Source of the DNA: Xenococcaceae cyanobacterium MO_188.B29
Lineage (GTDB): Bacteria; Cyanobacteriota; Cyanobacteriia; Cyanobacteriales; Xenococcaceae
DNA length: 59,916 nt
Assembly: GCA_030065155.1 (NCBI GenBank)
Contig: JASJDI010000007.1
Location: forward strand, 1 to 59,916
Direction of reading: 5' to 3'
The notes under the pieces were generated by a model that was not told the DNA's origin, did not search any database, and saw only the letters and a list, made by a program, of their open reading frames with translations. Below are positions 25,510 through 34,594 of this stretch, one piece after another. A program made the translations under genes and the position numbers. Positions within the stretch are counted from its first letter, which is position 1. Every line of letters begins with the position of its first letter.

Positions 25510-25737
25510 TCTAAATGAATCTGAAATTAATTATTCTGCCTGATACTTAGTATAGTGTTTAGTATCACCAAAAAACTTGTCACATGCTCGATCCAAAAAT
25601 CTCCATGGCGATCGATAAGTTATCTTTAATTTGTTCAAAGTACCATTAAACCAAGTCAAAAAATGGGCAGAAGAAGAGTAGATGCAAATTTTCTGCCCCT
25701 TGCCTTGAAGGAAAAAAAATAATTACCAGCTTTTTTC

Positions 25738-26553
25738 CTATCGAACAGCAGCTTTTTTATTACTAACAGGAGGTTTACCCATTTTTTTCAGACCAAGCCA
25801 ACCAATGGCAATATATCCAACTGCGAGCATTAAGCTACTTAATCCAGTGCGGATGCCTTGCTTTAAAGCTTCTGTTTTGGCTCTATTTTCTCTTTCTGTT
25901 TTCTGGTCTCTAAGTTGAGTTTGTAGTTCCGTTAATCTTGCTTCTAAAGCTTCTGGATTTTGAGCAAGTTCGCGGAAATTTTGTAATTGTTGTTTAGTTT
26001 GGTTTAAATTTTGTAACTGTTCTGGATTAAGTCTTTGTCCTTGAACTTGACCACTATTAATGGCAGTATCAATTTCTTGGATACGGTTATTTAGTTGTTG
26101 CAGACGCTGGGGGTCTTGAGAAAGAACATTTAGCTGATCGAATTGAGTCTTGATTCTGTTTTCTGCTTCCCCCGCACCCTGATTAATTTGACTAAGAGCA
26201 CTAGATTGAGCTTCTCGTAAATTATTAATATGGAGAGGTACTAAGAGCAGAAAAATTAATCCCATCAAACTGGCAAGAATAAATACCGGCAATCTTACAT
26301 CAAAAGTAGGTTTTTTATTGTTACTACCAGCACTGGTTTCAATCCAATAGCTGACAAGTAGAAAAGCGATTCCTACCATAGGAACAATACCTCGATCGAC
26401 AACTTGACCAGTAAAACTAATTTGCCACTCTGCCCTCAGAGGTTCAAAGGGAATTGCCAAGGTAATATAGTCTAAAAGAGAAGAAAGTATTAAAATTACA
26501 CCGATTAACTTGAGAGATAAAGAGGTAAAGGGAGACATTGCTGAAGTATTCAT
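25738..26553 (-). CDS. HpsJ-like membrane protein with periplasmic coiled coil
   Basis: The 271-residue protein has about four transmembrane helices (SLKLIGVILILSSLLDYITLA, IVPMVGIAFLLVSYWIE, FILASLMGLIFLLLVPLHI and a last one near residue 245). Between the third and fourth is a long Gln/Asn/Leu-rich helical region with RLQQLNNRIQEIDTAINSGQ and LTELQTQLRDQ heptads. This plan matches HpsJ-type proteins of the hormogonium polysaccharide system. No other hps gene lies next to it, so a function in polysaccharide secretion is inferred only from family resemblance. Confidence 0.7.
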   Translation of the reverse strand: MNTSAMSPFTSLSLKLIGVILILSSLLDYITLAIPFEPLRAEWQISFTGQVVDRGIVPMVGIAFLLVSYWIETSAGSNNKKPTFDVRLPVFILASLMGLIFLLLVPLHINNLREAQSSALSQINQGAGEAENRIKTQFDQLNVLSQDPQRLQQLNNRIQEIDTAINSGQVQGQRLNPEQLQNLNQTKQQLQNFRELAQNPEALEARLTELQTQLRDQKTERENRAKTEALKQGIRTGLSSLMLAVGYIAIGWLGLKKMGKPPVSNKKAAVR

Positions 26554-26767
26554 TACTTTTCCTTGAATTTTATGTCTGTATATTTTGGAGATGATCTAAA
26601 AACACCAATTCAAATTAAAAATATAAATCCAGTTTGATTAGTTTTTTGATCAGTTTAACTTGCTCGTGTTAACTCGTCTAATTACTGACGAATATATGCT
26701 TAAGTTTTGAGTAATTAGAGTTTTTTGCTTTTAGAATCTACAAAATGGTATATCTATTACTCCAGCA

Positions 26768-27502
26768 ATGAAAAAATTTGTTGAAATTCTTCCAGATAAA
26801 TTAGCTTTAACCCAAAGATCCCTTGAATTATTATTAACAAAAATCAACACAGCGATCGAACAAAGAGGACAATGTACTATTGCTCTTGCTGGGGGAAATA
26901 CTCCCAAGCCAATCTATGAAGCCTTGGTCAATCAATCTTTACCTTGGCAACAAATTCAAGTATTTTGGGGTGATGAACGATATGTAGCTCCAGATCATCC
27001 AGATAGTAATCAAAAAATGGCTCGTCAAGCTTGGTTAGAAAAAGTTGATATCCCCGCAACTAATATCCATCCTATGCCGACAGCAGCCAAAAATCCCCAA
27101 CTAGATGCCCAAAACCACGAACAAGAACTGCGTCAATATTTTAAGATTTCTGAAGCTGATTTTCCTATTTTTGATCTGATTTTGTTGGGTATGGGAGATG
27201 ATGGACATACAGCTTCTCTATTTCCTTATACAGAAGCTCTAGCAGTCCAAGATAGTTGGGTGACGGTTGGCAATAAAGATGGACAACCTCGTTTAACCTT
27301 TACCGTTCCTCTCATTAATCATGCTCGCTGCGTTATCTTTGTAGTTGCCGGAGAAAATAAACGTCCTGCTCTCAAACAAGTTTTTGCAACTGAAGCAGAT
27401 GAGCAAAATTATCCATCTCGCCTAATTCAACCCCAAGGAGAACTTTGGTGGTTATTAGATTCTGCTGCTGGTGTAGAAATTAAAGAGCAGATATCAAGTT
27501 AA
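26768..27502 (+). CDS. pgl: 6-phosphogluconolactonase
   Basis: The 244-residue protein belongs to the DevB-type lactonases of the oxidative pentose phosphate pathway, hydrolysing 6-phosphogluconolactone. Visible signatures are TIALAGGNTPKPIYEAL (phosphate loop), IQVFWGDERYVAPDHPDSN, and FDLILLGMGDDGHTASLFPY with the catalytic His. The closing strand RPALKQVF and RLIQPQGELWWLLD fit the family. It shares a fold with the nagB product at 16117-16899. A strong terminator follows its stop codon. Confidence 0.95.
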   Translation: MKKFVEILPDKLALTQRSLELLLTKINTAIEQRGQCTIALAGGNTPKPIYEALVNQSLPWQQIQVFWGDERYVAPDHPDSNQKMARQAWLEKVDIPATNIHPMPTAAKNPQLDAQNHEQELRQYFKISEADFPIFDLILLGMGDDGHTASLFPYTEALAVQDSWVTVGNKDGQPRLTFTVPLINHARCVIFVVAGENKRPALKQVFATEADEQNYPSRLIQPQGELWWLLDSAAGVEIKEQISS

Positions 27503-27514
27503 CTTGAAACTAAG

Positions 27515-27548
27515 AAAAAAAAGCTAAATAATTCTTTTTAGCTTTTTA
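27515..27548 (+). terminator. Terminator downstream of pgl
   Basis: AAAAAGCTAAA (27518-27528) and TTTAGCTTTTT (27537-27547) form an 11-bp stem with an eight-base loop and a terminal T run. It is preceded by a run of As, so it could work on both strands. Confidence 0.8.
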
Positions 27549-27590
27549 TTTGGGAAAGCTAGGTAGCAAGGAATATTTACTTAAAATACT

Positions 27591-28649
27591 ATGATTATAT
27601 GTCCAAATTGCAATCATCAAAATCCCGATGGTTCTACACAATGCGAAAATTGTTATACACCTTTACCGCAAACAACTAATTGTCCCAACTGTGGTGCATC
27701 TGTACAAACTGACGCTACTTTCTGTGGTCAATGTGGCTTTAACTTACAGGTAGAAATGCTCGAGCCTGTAATGGACATGGCTGATAACTTGGATGACAAC
27801 TTAGAAGTATATCCAGAACTTACTTACACAGAAGCAACAGAGACATTGCCACCTGTAGCTCAAGAAACTCTATCTTCTAGTCTTCAAAGTCCTTGGGATG
27901 AAGATAACCCGATGACTAAACCCCAGGAAAAAATGCCCTGGCAAGAAGAAGATATACAAGAAGAAGATATAGAGGAAAAAGAGCCAGAACCATCTGAATT
28001 TGTGGTTCACAATCCTTGGGATGTTGAAGAATCTGAACAAGACTTAGAAGAGATACCAGAGTTATCCGAATCAGAAGAATTATTAGATTTGGTTAACTCT
28101 ATGGAAAGCTTAACCTTCTCCGATTCAGTCCAAAATGAATCAGCAGAAGAAATAAATTCTTCCACACCATCATTACCAGAAAAGCCACAGGAGTTAGTTA
28201 ACCAGGAAGAAATAGAAGTACCATTCTCTATTCCTTCCCTAGAAACCAAGAAAGTTGCCCAGCCACAACCATTTACCCCTTCCATGCCTGGAATAAGTTC
28301 AGCTACTCAGCTACAATTACAGACTGCCAAACTTTTACACGTTCAGACCAATAATATTATCGAAATTCCGCCTAGTTTAGCAGTAATTCATATTGGCAAA
28401 CCTAATAGCCAAATTCCTCCAGATATTGATGTTTCAGGTTTTGCCAACTCAGATGTTGTCTCTCGTATTCATGCTGATATTCGAGTAGAAGGAGATGCTT
28501 ACTTTATTGAAGATGTTGGCAGTTCTAATGGGACTTACATCAATCACATTCCTTTGCTGGTAGGTAATCGCCATCGATTACGTACGGGCGATCGAATTGC
28601 TTTAGGAAAAGGAGATTTGGTAACATTTATTTTTCAAATATCCGAGTGA
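27591..28649 (+). CDS. Zinc-ribbon and FHA-domain protein
   Basis: The 352-residue protein has two zinc-ribbon pairs at the N-terminus (CPNCNHQNPDGSTQCENC and CPNCGASVQTDATFCGQCG). A long, very acidic and probably disordered middle, about residues 55-225, is dominated by Glu, Asp, Pro and Ser. A C-terminal FHA domain at about 255-350 shows the phosphothreonine-binding pattern: DVVSRIHADIRVEGDAYFIE, SSNGTYINHIPL, and RLRTGDRIALGK. It should recognise phosphothreonine in a partner and may be an adaptor in a Ser/Thr kinase pathway. The kinase-like gene at 56751 is not adjacent. Confidence 0.88.
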   Translation: MIICPNCNHQNPDGSTQCENCYTPLPQTTNCPNCGASVQTDATFCGQCGFNLQVEMLEPVMDMADNLDDNLEVYPELTYTEATETLPPVAQETLSSSLQSPWDEDNPMTKPQEKMPWQEEDIQEEDIEEKEPEPSEFVVHNPWDVEESEQDLEEIPELSESEELLDLVNSMESLTFSDSVQNESAEEINSSTPSLPEKPQELVNQEEIEVPFSIPSLETKKVAQPQPFTPSMPGISSATQLQLQTAKLLHVQTNNIIEIPPSLAVIHIGKPNSQIPPDIDVSGFANSDVVSRIHADIRVEGDAYFIEDVGSSNGTYINHIPLLVGNRHRLRTGDRIALGKGDLVTFIFQISE

Positions 28650-28682
28650 TTGATAGATGAAAAGTAGAGCAATTTAACTATT

Positions 28683-28704
28683 AAGAATTAGTTAAGTAAT
28701 TCTT
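28683..28704. terminator. Hairpin between convergent genes
   Basis: AAGAATTA and TAATTCTT form an 8-bp stem around GTTAAG between the FHA gene and the convergent exported-protein gene. It is AT-rich without a long T run, so a terminator role is only likely. Confidence 0.4.
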
Positions 28705-28711
28705 GAGTTCT

Positions 28712-29398
28712 CTACCGCAAAGCCAAATCGGATTGTAGAGTTAGGTCTAAATCTCTTTCGGGGTCGATGGAAATTAACTCTACTTCCTTACCGCCTCCTA
28801 GCAACAGCCCACCTAAAGCACCAAGTCCTGCGCCACCAACAACTTCTTCAATATTGATATCACCAAAAATATCTCCTAAAACTACTGCAGCAACACCACC
28901 AATAGCAGCCCCAGTTAAAATGTCTCCTGTATCCGATCCTTTTTTAATGGTTTCGGTGCGAGTAACTATTCTAGAATCAGCATTGATAAACTGAGTTCTA
29001 CCATTAGGAAGAGTTAATTCCTCCGCCACAAAGCGAGCCCCTGCGCCTGCTGGTTCAATTTGTCCCGAAATTTCACTGCCATAGGGAATGAGAGTATTAC
29101 GATAACGGTCTCTAATGTTAGCTGCTACAGTCAAAGTAACAGGTACAGTTTCACCTTGAGTAACCAAAATCTTATCTTTTTCAAACTCTACTGGAATTTC
29201 TACTCCTGCAGGAATAACAGCGCGAGAATAGTTACGGTCTCGATCATATCTATCTGTTCTTCTATCTGTTCTGCTATCAGAGGGAAAAAGTTGAGCAGAA
29301 GCAGGAGCTAAATTAACCATAGGGGCAATAACAGCAGCACTAATAGTTAGAACAGTAATTAGAGAAGTAGCTGGTTTAAAGTATTTAAGAGAAAACAT
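28712..29398 (-). CDS. Exported TrbI-like / glycine-zipper protein
   Basis: The 228-residue product has a signal peptide (TSLITVLTISAAVIAPMVNL, cut near ASAQ) and an Arg/Asp-rich linker (DSRTDRRTDRYDRDRNYSR). A beta-rich domain (IPAGVEIPVEFEKDKILVTQ, YGSEISGQIEPAGAG) recalls the conjugation TrbI/VirB10 beta-barrel domain. A glycine-zipper (GDILTGAAIGGVAAVVLGD, GGAGLGALGGLLLGGG) near the C-terminus suggests membrane or pore association. No conjugation genes are nearby, so this is a free-standing envelope protein of unknown role. Confidence 0.6.
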   Translation of the reverse strand: MFSLKYFKPATSLITVLTISAAVIAPMVNLAPASAQLFPSDSRTDRRTDRYDRDRNYSRAVIPAGVEIPVEFEKDKILVTQGETVPVTLTVAANIRDRYRNTLIPYGSEISGQIEPAGAGARFVAEELTLPNGRTQFINADSRIVTRTETIKKGSDTGDILTGAAIGGVAAVVLGDIFGDINIEEVVGGAGLGALGGLLLGGGKEVELISIDPERDLDLTLQSDLALR

Positions 29399-29604
29399 AG
29401 GATATTGTTAATGTATTGTTCATGAGCAAAGACGGAGGAAAATTCGGCTTAGTTCCATTTCACTTATCAGTTAACATTGATCATCTATCAGTGGTAAGTG
29501 TTTACTGTTACCAAATTAATTAGTTAAGTAGCTGAACGTAATTACTTTTATTACCTAGTCTTAATCCTTGGAATCTATTTTGGTAATATTACTTAATACT
29601 AGCG

Positions 29605-31809
29605 ATGTTAAAATTCAAACTACCGCCTAAGCAAGAAGAGAAAAGAACAAATAAGCAAGTTTGGTTCGCGCTAAGTTCAGGACTAATATCAGTAGCTATA
29701 GCTGGTATCGCTATAGTCAAATTTACTCCCCAAGGACAAGAATTAAGCCAAAGAATCTTAGATAATCCTCTATTTACTCATCGCCAAGAAGAAGAACAAC
29801 CCTCAGCTATCTTGCCTCTGATCTCACGATCGCCCGCCCAAAGAGCAACCCAACTACAAGCAATAATCACTGCTCAAAAAAATTCCCCCGATAGTTATCG
29901 CGCTCGTTATCTTTTGGCTGTAGATTTACTGAGACAAAATAAGGGACAAGCTGCTTTAGAGTATTTACAGAGGTTAGAAAAAAAATACCCGTTACTTGCT
30001 CCCCAGATTCTGTTGAAAACGGCTCAAGCTTATCAACAAAGTAATCAGCAAGCTGAAGCTCAAAAAGTTGCTCAAAAGTTAATTAAGCAATATCCAGATT
30101 CTCCTTTAGTGGTTAATGCTTCTTTTCTTTCATCTCCATCTCAAGCCGACTTATTTTCTGAGTTATCGAGCAAATTTCCTCATCATCCCCTCAATCAAAG
30201 ACTAGCACGCCAACTTTTACCCCATCAGCCTGATAATTTTGAATTATTGCTTTGGTTAGCTAAATACAGTCAAGATAATGACCTTAACCCGATTAGAGAC
30301 CGTTTGGTACTAGAATTTCCCGCAGAATTAAAACCAGAAGACTGGGAGGCGATCGCTCACGGTTATTGGCGATCGGGAGAACATCGTAAAGCTGCTGATG
30401 CTTATCGTTTTACTCCTCTAACACCCCGTAATCTCTATCGGACAGCCAGAGGATTTCATCTTAATGGCAATCTTGCTGATGCCCGAAGATGGTATCAAAA
30501 ATTAATTGCCGAGTTTCATGATGCCAGAGAAACGGGTTTGGCTTTACAGTATTTAGCTAGTATTTCTGGAGGCAAAGAAGCTCTGATTTATCTCGATCTA
30601 GTTATCGAGAAGTTTAGCGAGCGCGCTCCTTCTGCTCTTTTGGCTAAAGCGGTAATCCACGATGCTCTCAGACAACCAGAACTAGCTAATCAAGCCAGAA
30701 ATAGAGTATTGCAAGATTATCCTCGATCGACAGCAACAGTTGAATATCGCTGGAAGATAGCAGAAAAACTAGCTAAAGGAGGTAAGGTTAACCAAGCTTG
30801 GCAAGAGATACAACCAATTCTAGAGATTAATTCCCCTATAAATATTTTACCTAAAGCCACTTTCTGGGCAGGAAAATGGGCAACTCAACTAGGTAAACAC
30901 GAAGAAGCTCAAGCTGTTTTTGAGAAAACCATTGCTCATTCTCCTCAATCTTATTATGCTTGGCGTTCTGCTGTGGCTTTGGGTTGGGATGTAGGGGATT
31001 TTACTAATGTCGGTCAGTTAGATTTATCTTTAGAGTTTCCTTCTGCTAATTCTCCTCTACCTTTAGGTTCAGAGGTACTTAAAGAATTATTTCTCTTGGG
31101 TCAATATCAAGATGCTTGGACAATATTACAGTCAGAAATTGTTGACCCTCAGAGTCTAACTGTTCAAGAACAATTTCTCGAAGGTTTATTATTAGTTAGA
31201 TTAGGAGAAAATTCAGCAGGAACTCAACAAATTTGGGATTTAGCTCAACGAGAAGCCCCTCAAGATCGAGAACAATGGCAATTACTTAGAAAAAACTCTG
31301 TTTATTGGTATGGATTGTTTCCTTTCCCTTACCAACAAGCAATTATTCATAATTCTCAGCAGCAAGAAATAAATCCTTTATTGGTAATTTCGGTGATGCG
31401 AAAAGAATCTAGTTTTGCCCCCAAAATTAGATCTTGGGCTGGTGCAGTGGGTTTAATGCAGATTGTACCGAATACAGCTAAATGGGTTGCCCAACAGACA
31501 GATTTGCCAGATTATGTTTTGACTAAACCAGAAGATAATATCAAAATTGGCACTTGGTATCTGGCTCACAATCACCAAAGATACGAGCATAATTCTTTAT
31601 TGGCGATCGCTAGTTACAATGCAGGTACAGGCAATGTTTCTCTCTGGATGAAAAGATCTAGCCTCAAAGACCCCGATTTATTCATTGAACAAATTCCTTT
31701 TCCCGAAACTAAAGACTATGTAGAAGGAGTTTTTAGTAATTATTGGAATTATTTACGGCTTTATAACCCAGAAGTTAGAGATAAACTTGCTAGTTACAAA
31801 AATCAATAA
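29605..31809 (+). CDS. Soluble lytic transglycosylase with helical repeat superdomain
   Basis: The 734-residue protein has an N-terminal membrane or signal helix (WFALSSGLISVAIAGIAIVK). A long TPR-like array at about residues 70-550 includes RYLLAVDLLRQNKGQAALEY, RSGEHRKAADAYRFT and QLGKHEEAQAVFEKTI. A C-terminal SLT/lysozyme-like domain at about 575-725 has the catalytic Glu in ISVMRKESSFAPKI, AVGLMQIVPNTAKW, and LAIASYNAGTGNVSLW. The plan resembles Slt70, which cleaves peptidoglycan to 1,6-anhydro products. It probably acts in the periplasm in wall turnover or repair. Confidence 0.93.
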   Translation: MLKFKLPPKQEEKRTNKQVWFALSSGLISVAIAGIAIVKFTPQGQELSQRILDNPLFTHRQEEEQPSAILPLISRSPAQRATQLQAIITAQKNSPDSYRARYLLAVDLLRQNKGQAALEYLQRLEKKYPLLAPQILLKTAQAYQQSNQQAEAQKVAQKLIKQYPDSPLVVNASFLSSPSQADLFSELSSKFPHHPLNQRLARQLLPHQPDNFELLLWLAKYSQDNDLNPIRDRLVLEFPAELKPEDWEAIAHGYWRSGEHRKAADAYRFTPLTPRNLYRTARGFHLNGNLADARRWYQKLIAEFHDARETGLALQYLASISGGKEALIYLDLVIEKFSERAPSALLAKAVIHDALRQPELANQARNRVLQDYPRSTATVEYRWKIAEKLAKGGKVNQAWQEIQPILEINSPINILPKATFWAGKWATQLGKHEEAQAVFEKTIAHSPQSYYAWRSAVALGWDVGDFTNVGQLDLSLEFPSANSPLPLGSEVLKELFLLGQYQDAWTILQSEIVDPQSLTVQEQFLEGLLLVRLGENSAGTQQIWDLAQREAPQDREQWQLLRKNSVYWYGLFPFPYQQAIIHNSQQQEINPLLVISVMRKESSFAPKIRSWAGAVGLMQIVPNTAKWVAQQTDLPDYVLTKPEDNIKIGTWYLAHNHQRYEHNSLLAIASYNAGTGNVSLWMKRSSLKDPDLFIEQIPFPETKDYVEGVFSNYWNYLRLYNPEVRDKLASYKNQ

Positions 31810-31907
31810 ATAATTCACTGGGGATTTTCTATTGTAATATAAGTGCAACTTGGTTAAATGCACATACTTAGCTATGATAAATCCAAAATTATCTACCCTA
31901 TCCCTAT

Positions 31908-33233
31908 CTACCTATCCGCATGGATATAATCCACAAAATAGAATCTTGGCTGCAACCAAAATCTGAGCCAGGCAGCAACAAATAAACCTAAAAGTGCCAA
32001 AATTATCAACGGTAAACCAAATTTGAATCGTATTGCATCTGGCATCAATGCTACTGCTGAAACAGCCAAAATAAAGTAAGTTAAGAGTATTATCTGTAAA
32101 CGTTGCCCATTTTTTAAAGCACTGCGACAGCTACTACAATGCTGAGTATGTTGATGATAGCGATCGAGTATCTGCTTGCGGTTATTATTAATTTGCGTTT
32201 TCCGATCACTCAGTCCCACTTCTTGCCAAGGTAATTTTCCCTCACAGTATTTATCAAACCATTGGCGAAATTCAATTACTAAACGATCTGCACTAGTAGG
32301 TAATTGATAGGCAGTTTTCCAACTTTCTTTTTTTTGTTTTTGTTGCAGTAAATATTCTTGCTGATGGAGAAGAATCATATCCCCATCAAGGACTTGATTG
32401 CGAATTTTAATATGTTCCCACCAGCGAGGTGTAAAGCGATTAAGGCTTTGAGCGAAATTACGGGAGAATTGAGCGACAATTCTTGATTTACCTGGGGTAA
32501 TGGGAATACAGTAAGTAATAAGTCCCACTTGTTTTTCCTTACCAAAAGCGATCGTATATTCTAAACGGCAAGGAGGTTCAAAAGTAATGGTAGTTTTAAA
32601 AGGTACATCAGTCGTAGCTTCAATTAAATCAACTCTTGACTGAGAAATCTTGAGTGGAATAGGTCTTGCTTTTTGGCGATCGCCCTGGATCCCATGATGA
32701 GAAAAGGGGACATGACTAGGATCGGCAACATTTTCTATTAAAATTTGCCAGTCATACTCTAAGTCTCGCACCATCGAAGACCAAACAAAACCTTTACTTG
32801 CATCTATTTGAGGAGACAAAGGCAACGGCGTTTTTTCAGCTTGTTCGACAGATTGAGGATCGGCCCAAAACCAGAGTAAATCGTTTTCTTGACGGGATGG
32901 GAAAGCAGTAGCACACAAATTAGATTTATTTTTGCCGATCAGATCTGGATCATCTGCTTGGGGGATACGGGTACAAACTCCCTGCTTATCAAATTGCCAA
33001 CCATGATAGCTGCACATCAAATTCCCCGTATCTTCGTCTATTCTTCCTTCACTCAAAGGCGCGAGACGATGGGGACATTGGTCTAGAAATACGCAAAATT
33101 TATCAGAAGATTGAGATTTCCAGATAACTAAGTGTAGTCCAAGTATAGTTACAGGAGTTGGTCTTTGCGAATCGAGGTCTTCAATAGGGGAAAGAGGATA
33201 CCAGTGTTGGAAAAAATTGAATTGGGGTTGCAT
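31908..33233 (-). CDS. Rieske 2Fe-2S oxygenase of the pheophorbide a oxygenase type
   Basis: The 441-residue product has a Rieske cluster with C53-P-H55 (DQCPHRLAPLSEG) and C74-S-Y-H77 (CSYHGWQF), then a mononuclear iron site with NVADPSHVPFSHHG. A CSSC pair at HTQHCSSCRSAL and two C-terminal membrane helices (ILLTYFILAVSAVALM, LIILALLGLFVAAWL) are characteristic of the PaO/Tic55/PTC52 group. Members oxidise chlorophyll-like rings or act in chloroplast envelope metabolism. The cyanobacterial substrate is uncertain. I chose the ATG at 33233 because the preceding 14 codons are unlike family N-termini. Confidence 0.9.
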   Translation of the reverse strand: MQPQFNFFQHWYPLSPIEDLDSQRPTPVTILGLHLVIWKSQSSDKFCVFLDQCPHRLAPLSEGRIDEDTGNLMCSYHGWQFDKQGVCTRIPQADDPDLIGKNKSNLCATAFPSRQENDLLWFWADPQSVEQAEKTPLPLSPQIDASKGFVWSSMVRDLEYDWQILIENVADPSHVPFSHHGIQGDRQKARPIPLKISQSRVDLIEATTDVPFKTTITFEPPCRLEYTIAFGKEKQVGLITYCIPITPGKSRIVAQFSRNFAQSLNRFTPRWWEHIKIRNQVLDGDMILLHQQEYLLQQKQKKESWKTAYQLPTSADRLVIEFRQWFDKYCEGKLPWQEVGLSDRKTQINNNRKQILDRYHQHTQHCSSCRSALKNGQRLQIILLTYFILAVSAVALMPDAIRFKFGLPLIILALLGLFVAAWLRFWLQPRFYFVDYIHADR

Positions 33234-33276
33234 TGTACTTCTCGTTGAGCAGGGATAAGATATGATAGATATCAAT

Positions 33277-33309
33277 CATTAGGGGTTTGGCATTGCCAAA
33301 CCCCTAATG
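33277..33309. repeat. 33-base near-perfect palindrome
   Basis: CATTAGGGGTTTGGCA and TGCCAAACCCCTAATG are exact complements around one central T, a 16-bp stem. It lies between the coiled-coil gene and the Rieske gene, both on the minus strand, and has no T run after the stem. The shared ACCCCTA edge groups it with the other REP-like elements. Confidence 0.75.
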
Positions 33310-33313
33310 TCAA

Positions 33314-33871
33314 TTATCCTAATCTACGGGTTTCTCGAATTGCTTGCAGATAATCGATCGCTGCTTCTAATTTAGAATCATAAGAGTAAGAAAATTCTTC
33401 AAACCATAAACCTTCGTCAGAATTAAGATTGAGGTTTTTTAACCATTCCTGCGCTTCTTGTCTTAAAGCTTCTCTGCGTCTTTTTGCTTTCGCTTGTTCT
33501 CGCTTTTGTTGTTCGATCAGTTCTTGTTGTCTGCGCTGTTGTTCTTCTTGTTCTTTTGCCTGATATTCTGCTTGCAAATCTTTGATTAAATTGTCATTAA
33601 CAAGAGGAGTCGATCGATTACTAGAAGATGGAGTGGCAGAAATAGTTTTTGCTGGTTTTTGTGGAGGTTTATTTAGCTTTTGCGGTTGTTCTCCAGTAAA
33701 TTCTGCTTTCAAATCTGACAATAAACTATTTAGTTGTTGATTGCTGGTATCTTCTAACTTATGCTTAGACTTTTGAGGCAATGGCGTAGCTGATGAGGAT
33801 GGTTTTGATGATGGTTTTTCCTGTTCGTATTCCGCTTTTAGTTGTGCTAGTAATTTATCCATCTCACTCAT
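33314..33871 (-). CDS. Coiled-coil rich cytoplasmic protein of unknown function
   Basis: The 185-residue product is strongly charged. A repeated short motif (MDKLLAQLKAEYEQE, LNSLLSDLKAEFTGEQ, NDNLIKDLQAEYQAKEQ) occurs three times, separated by Pro/Ser-rich linkers. A long Gln/Glu/Arg helix (EQEEQQRRQQELIEQQKREQ) precedes a folded C-terminus (FEEFSYSYDSKLEAAIDYLQ). The repeats may be short docking helices for a partner. It is not a family I recognise. It lies 71 bp downstream of a VWA gene on the same strand and may form a unit with it. Confidence 0.6.
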   Translation of the reverse strand: MSEMDKLLAQLKAEYEQEKPSSKPSSSATPLPQKSKHKLEDTSNQQLNSLLSDLKAEFTGEQPQKLNKPPQKPAKTISATPSSSNRSTPLVNDNLIKDLQAEYQAKEQEEQQRRQQELIEQQKREQAKAKRRREALRQEAQEWLKNLNLNSDEGLWFEEFSYSYDSKLEAAIDYLQAIRETRRLG

Positions 33872-33942
33872 TTGATTACACCATTTCCTTCTGTTTTTTA
33901 CCTCTTATTTAACTAAGGTTTGACAAAATGAGCGCAAGAGTT

Positions 33943-34548
33943 TTAATCAACAATGGCATTCATTAAAACCTCTGTTAAAGTAAAGTCTTCCATATCATCC
34001 ATTGTAATCGTATCAACAATATCAAACTTTGCTCCCGCACCTTGCAATTCATCATCTAAAAGTTTGAGAAACTTAGTTGCATCAGGGTCACTGCCTACTT
34101 GGATAAAAGAAATTGCCAATTCTTCATCCTTATCCATTTTTCGAGATGCTTCTACGATAGCTCGCATTACAGCTTTGCGATCGTCTGGTTCTCCATCAGT
34201 TACGACTAAAATAGTATCGCCATTAGCTTTGGTTTGTCCTGATGCCTTCCTCTGAAAGTAATCATTAAGAGCATCTTGCAAAACTCCAGCTAAATCTGTT
34301 CTGCCTGAAGGCTCATTTTCGCGGAAAATTTGTTCTACTTTTTCCGAAGTTACATTATCGTAGCGTCTAAAGCGACCAGAAAAAGTATAGATAGTTATGC
34401 CATCAGGATCGAATTCTTCACATTTACTGGCCAAAGCAAGGGTAGACTCTTGCATCATCTGCCAACGACTTTTGCCACCTGCTTGATCTTTGCGGGTCAT
34501 ACTACCACTTTTGTCAATAATCAGCGTATAATCGCGGTTTTCTAGCAT
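33943..34548 (-). CDS. VWA-domain protein with intact MIDAS motif
   Basis: The 201-residue protein is essentially one von Willebrand factor A domain. DKSGSM gives the metal-ion-dependent adhesion site DxSxS at residues 12-16. A Thr lies in SGRTDLAG and an Asp in LVVTDGEPDD. There is no signal peptide or membrane segment, so it is intracellular. Such stand-alone VWA proteins in bacteria often act with AAA or TerD partners, but none is next to it. The close, same-strand coiled-coil gene downstream (33314) is a plausible partner. Confidence 0.87.
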   Translation of the reverse strand: MLENRDYTLIIDKSGSMTRKDQAGGKSRWQMMQESTLALASKCEEFDPDGITIYTFSGRFRRYDNVTSEKVEQIFRENEPSGRTDLAGVLQDALNDYFQRKASGQTKANGDTILVVTDGEPDDRKAVMRAIVEASRKMDKDEELAISFIQVGSDPDATKFLKLLDDELQGAGAKFDIVDTITMDDMEDFTLTEVLMNAIVD

Positions 34549-34594
34549 ATTGCCTCCCTTGCTTATCTGATTTGTTTTTCTGGCTAACCCTATC

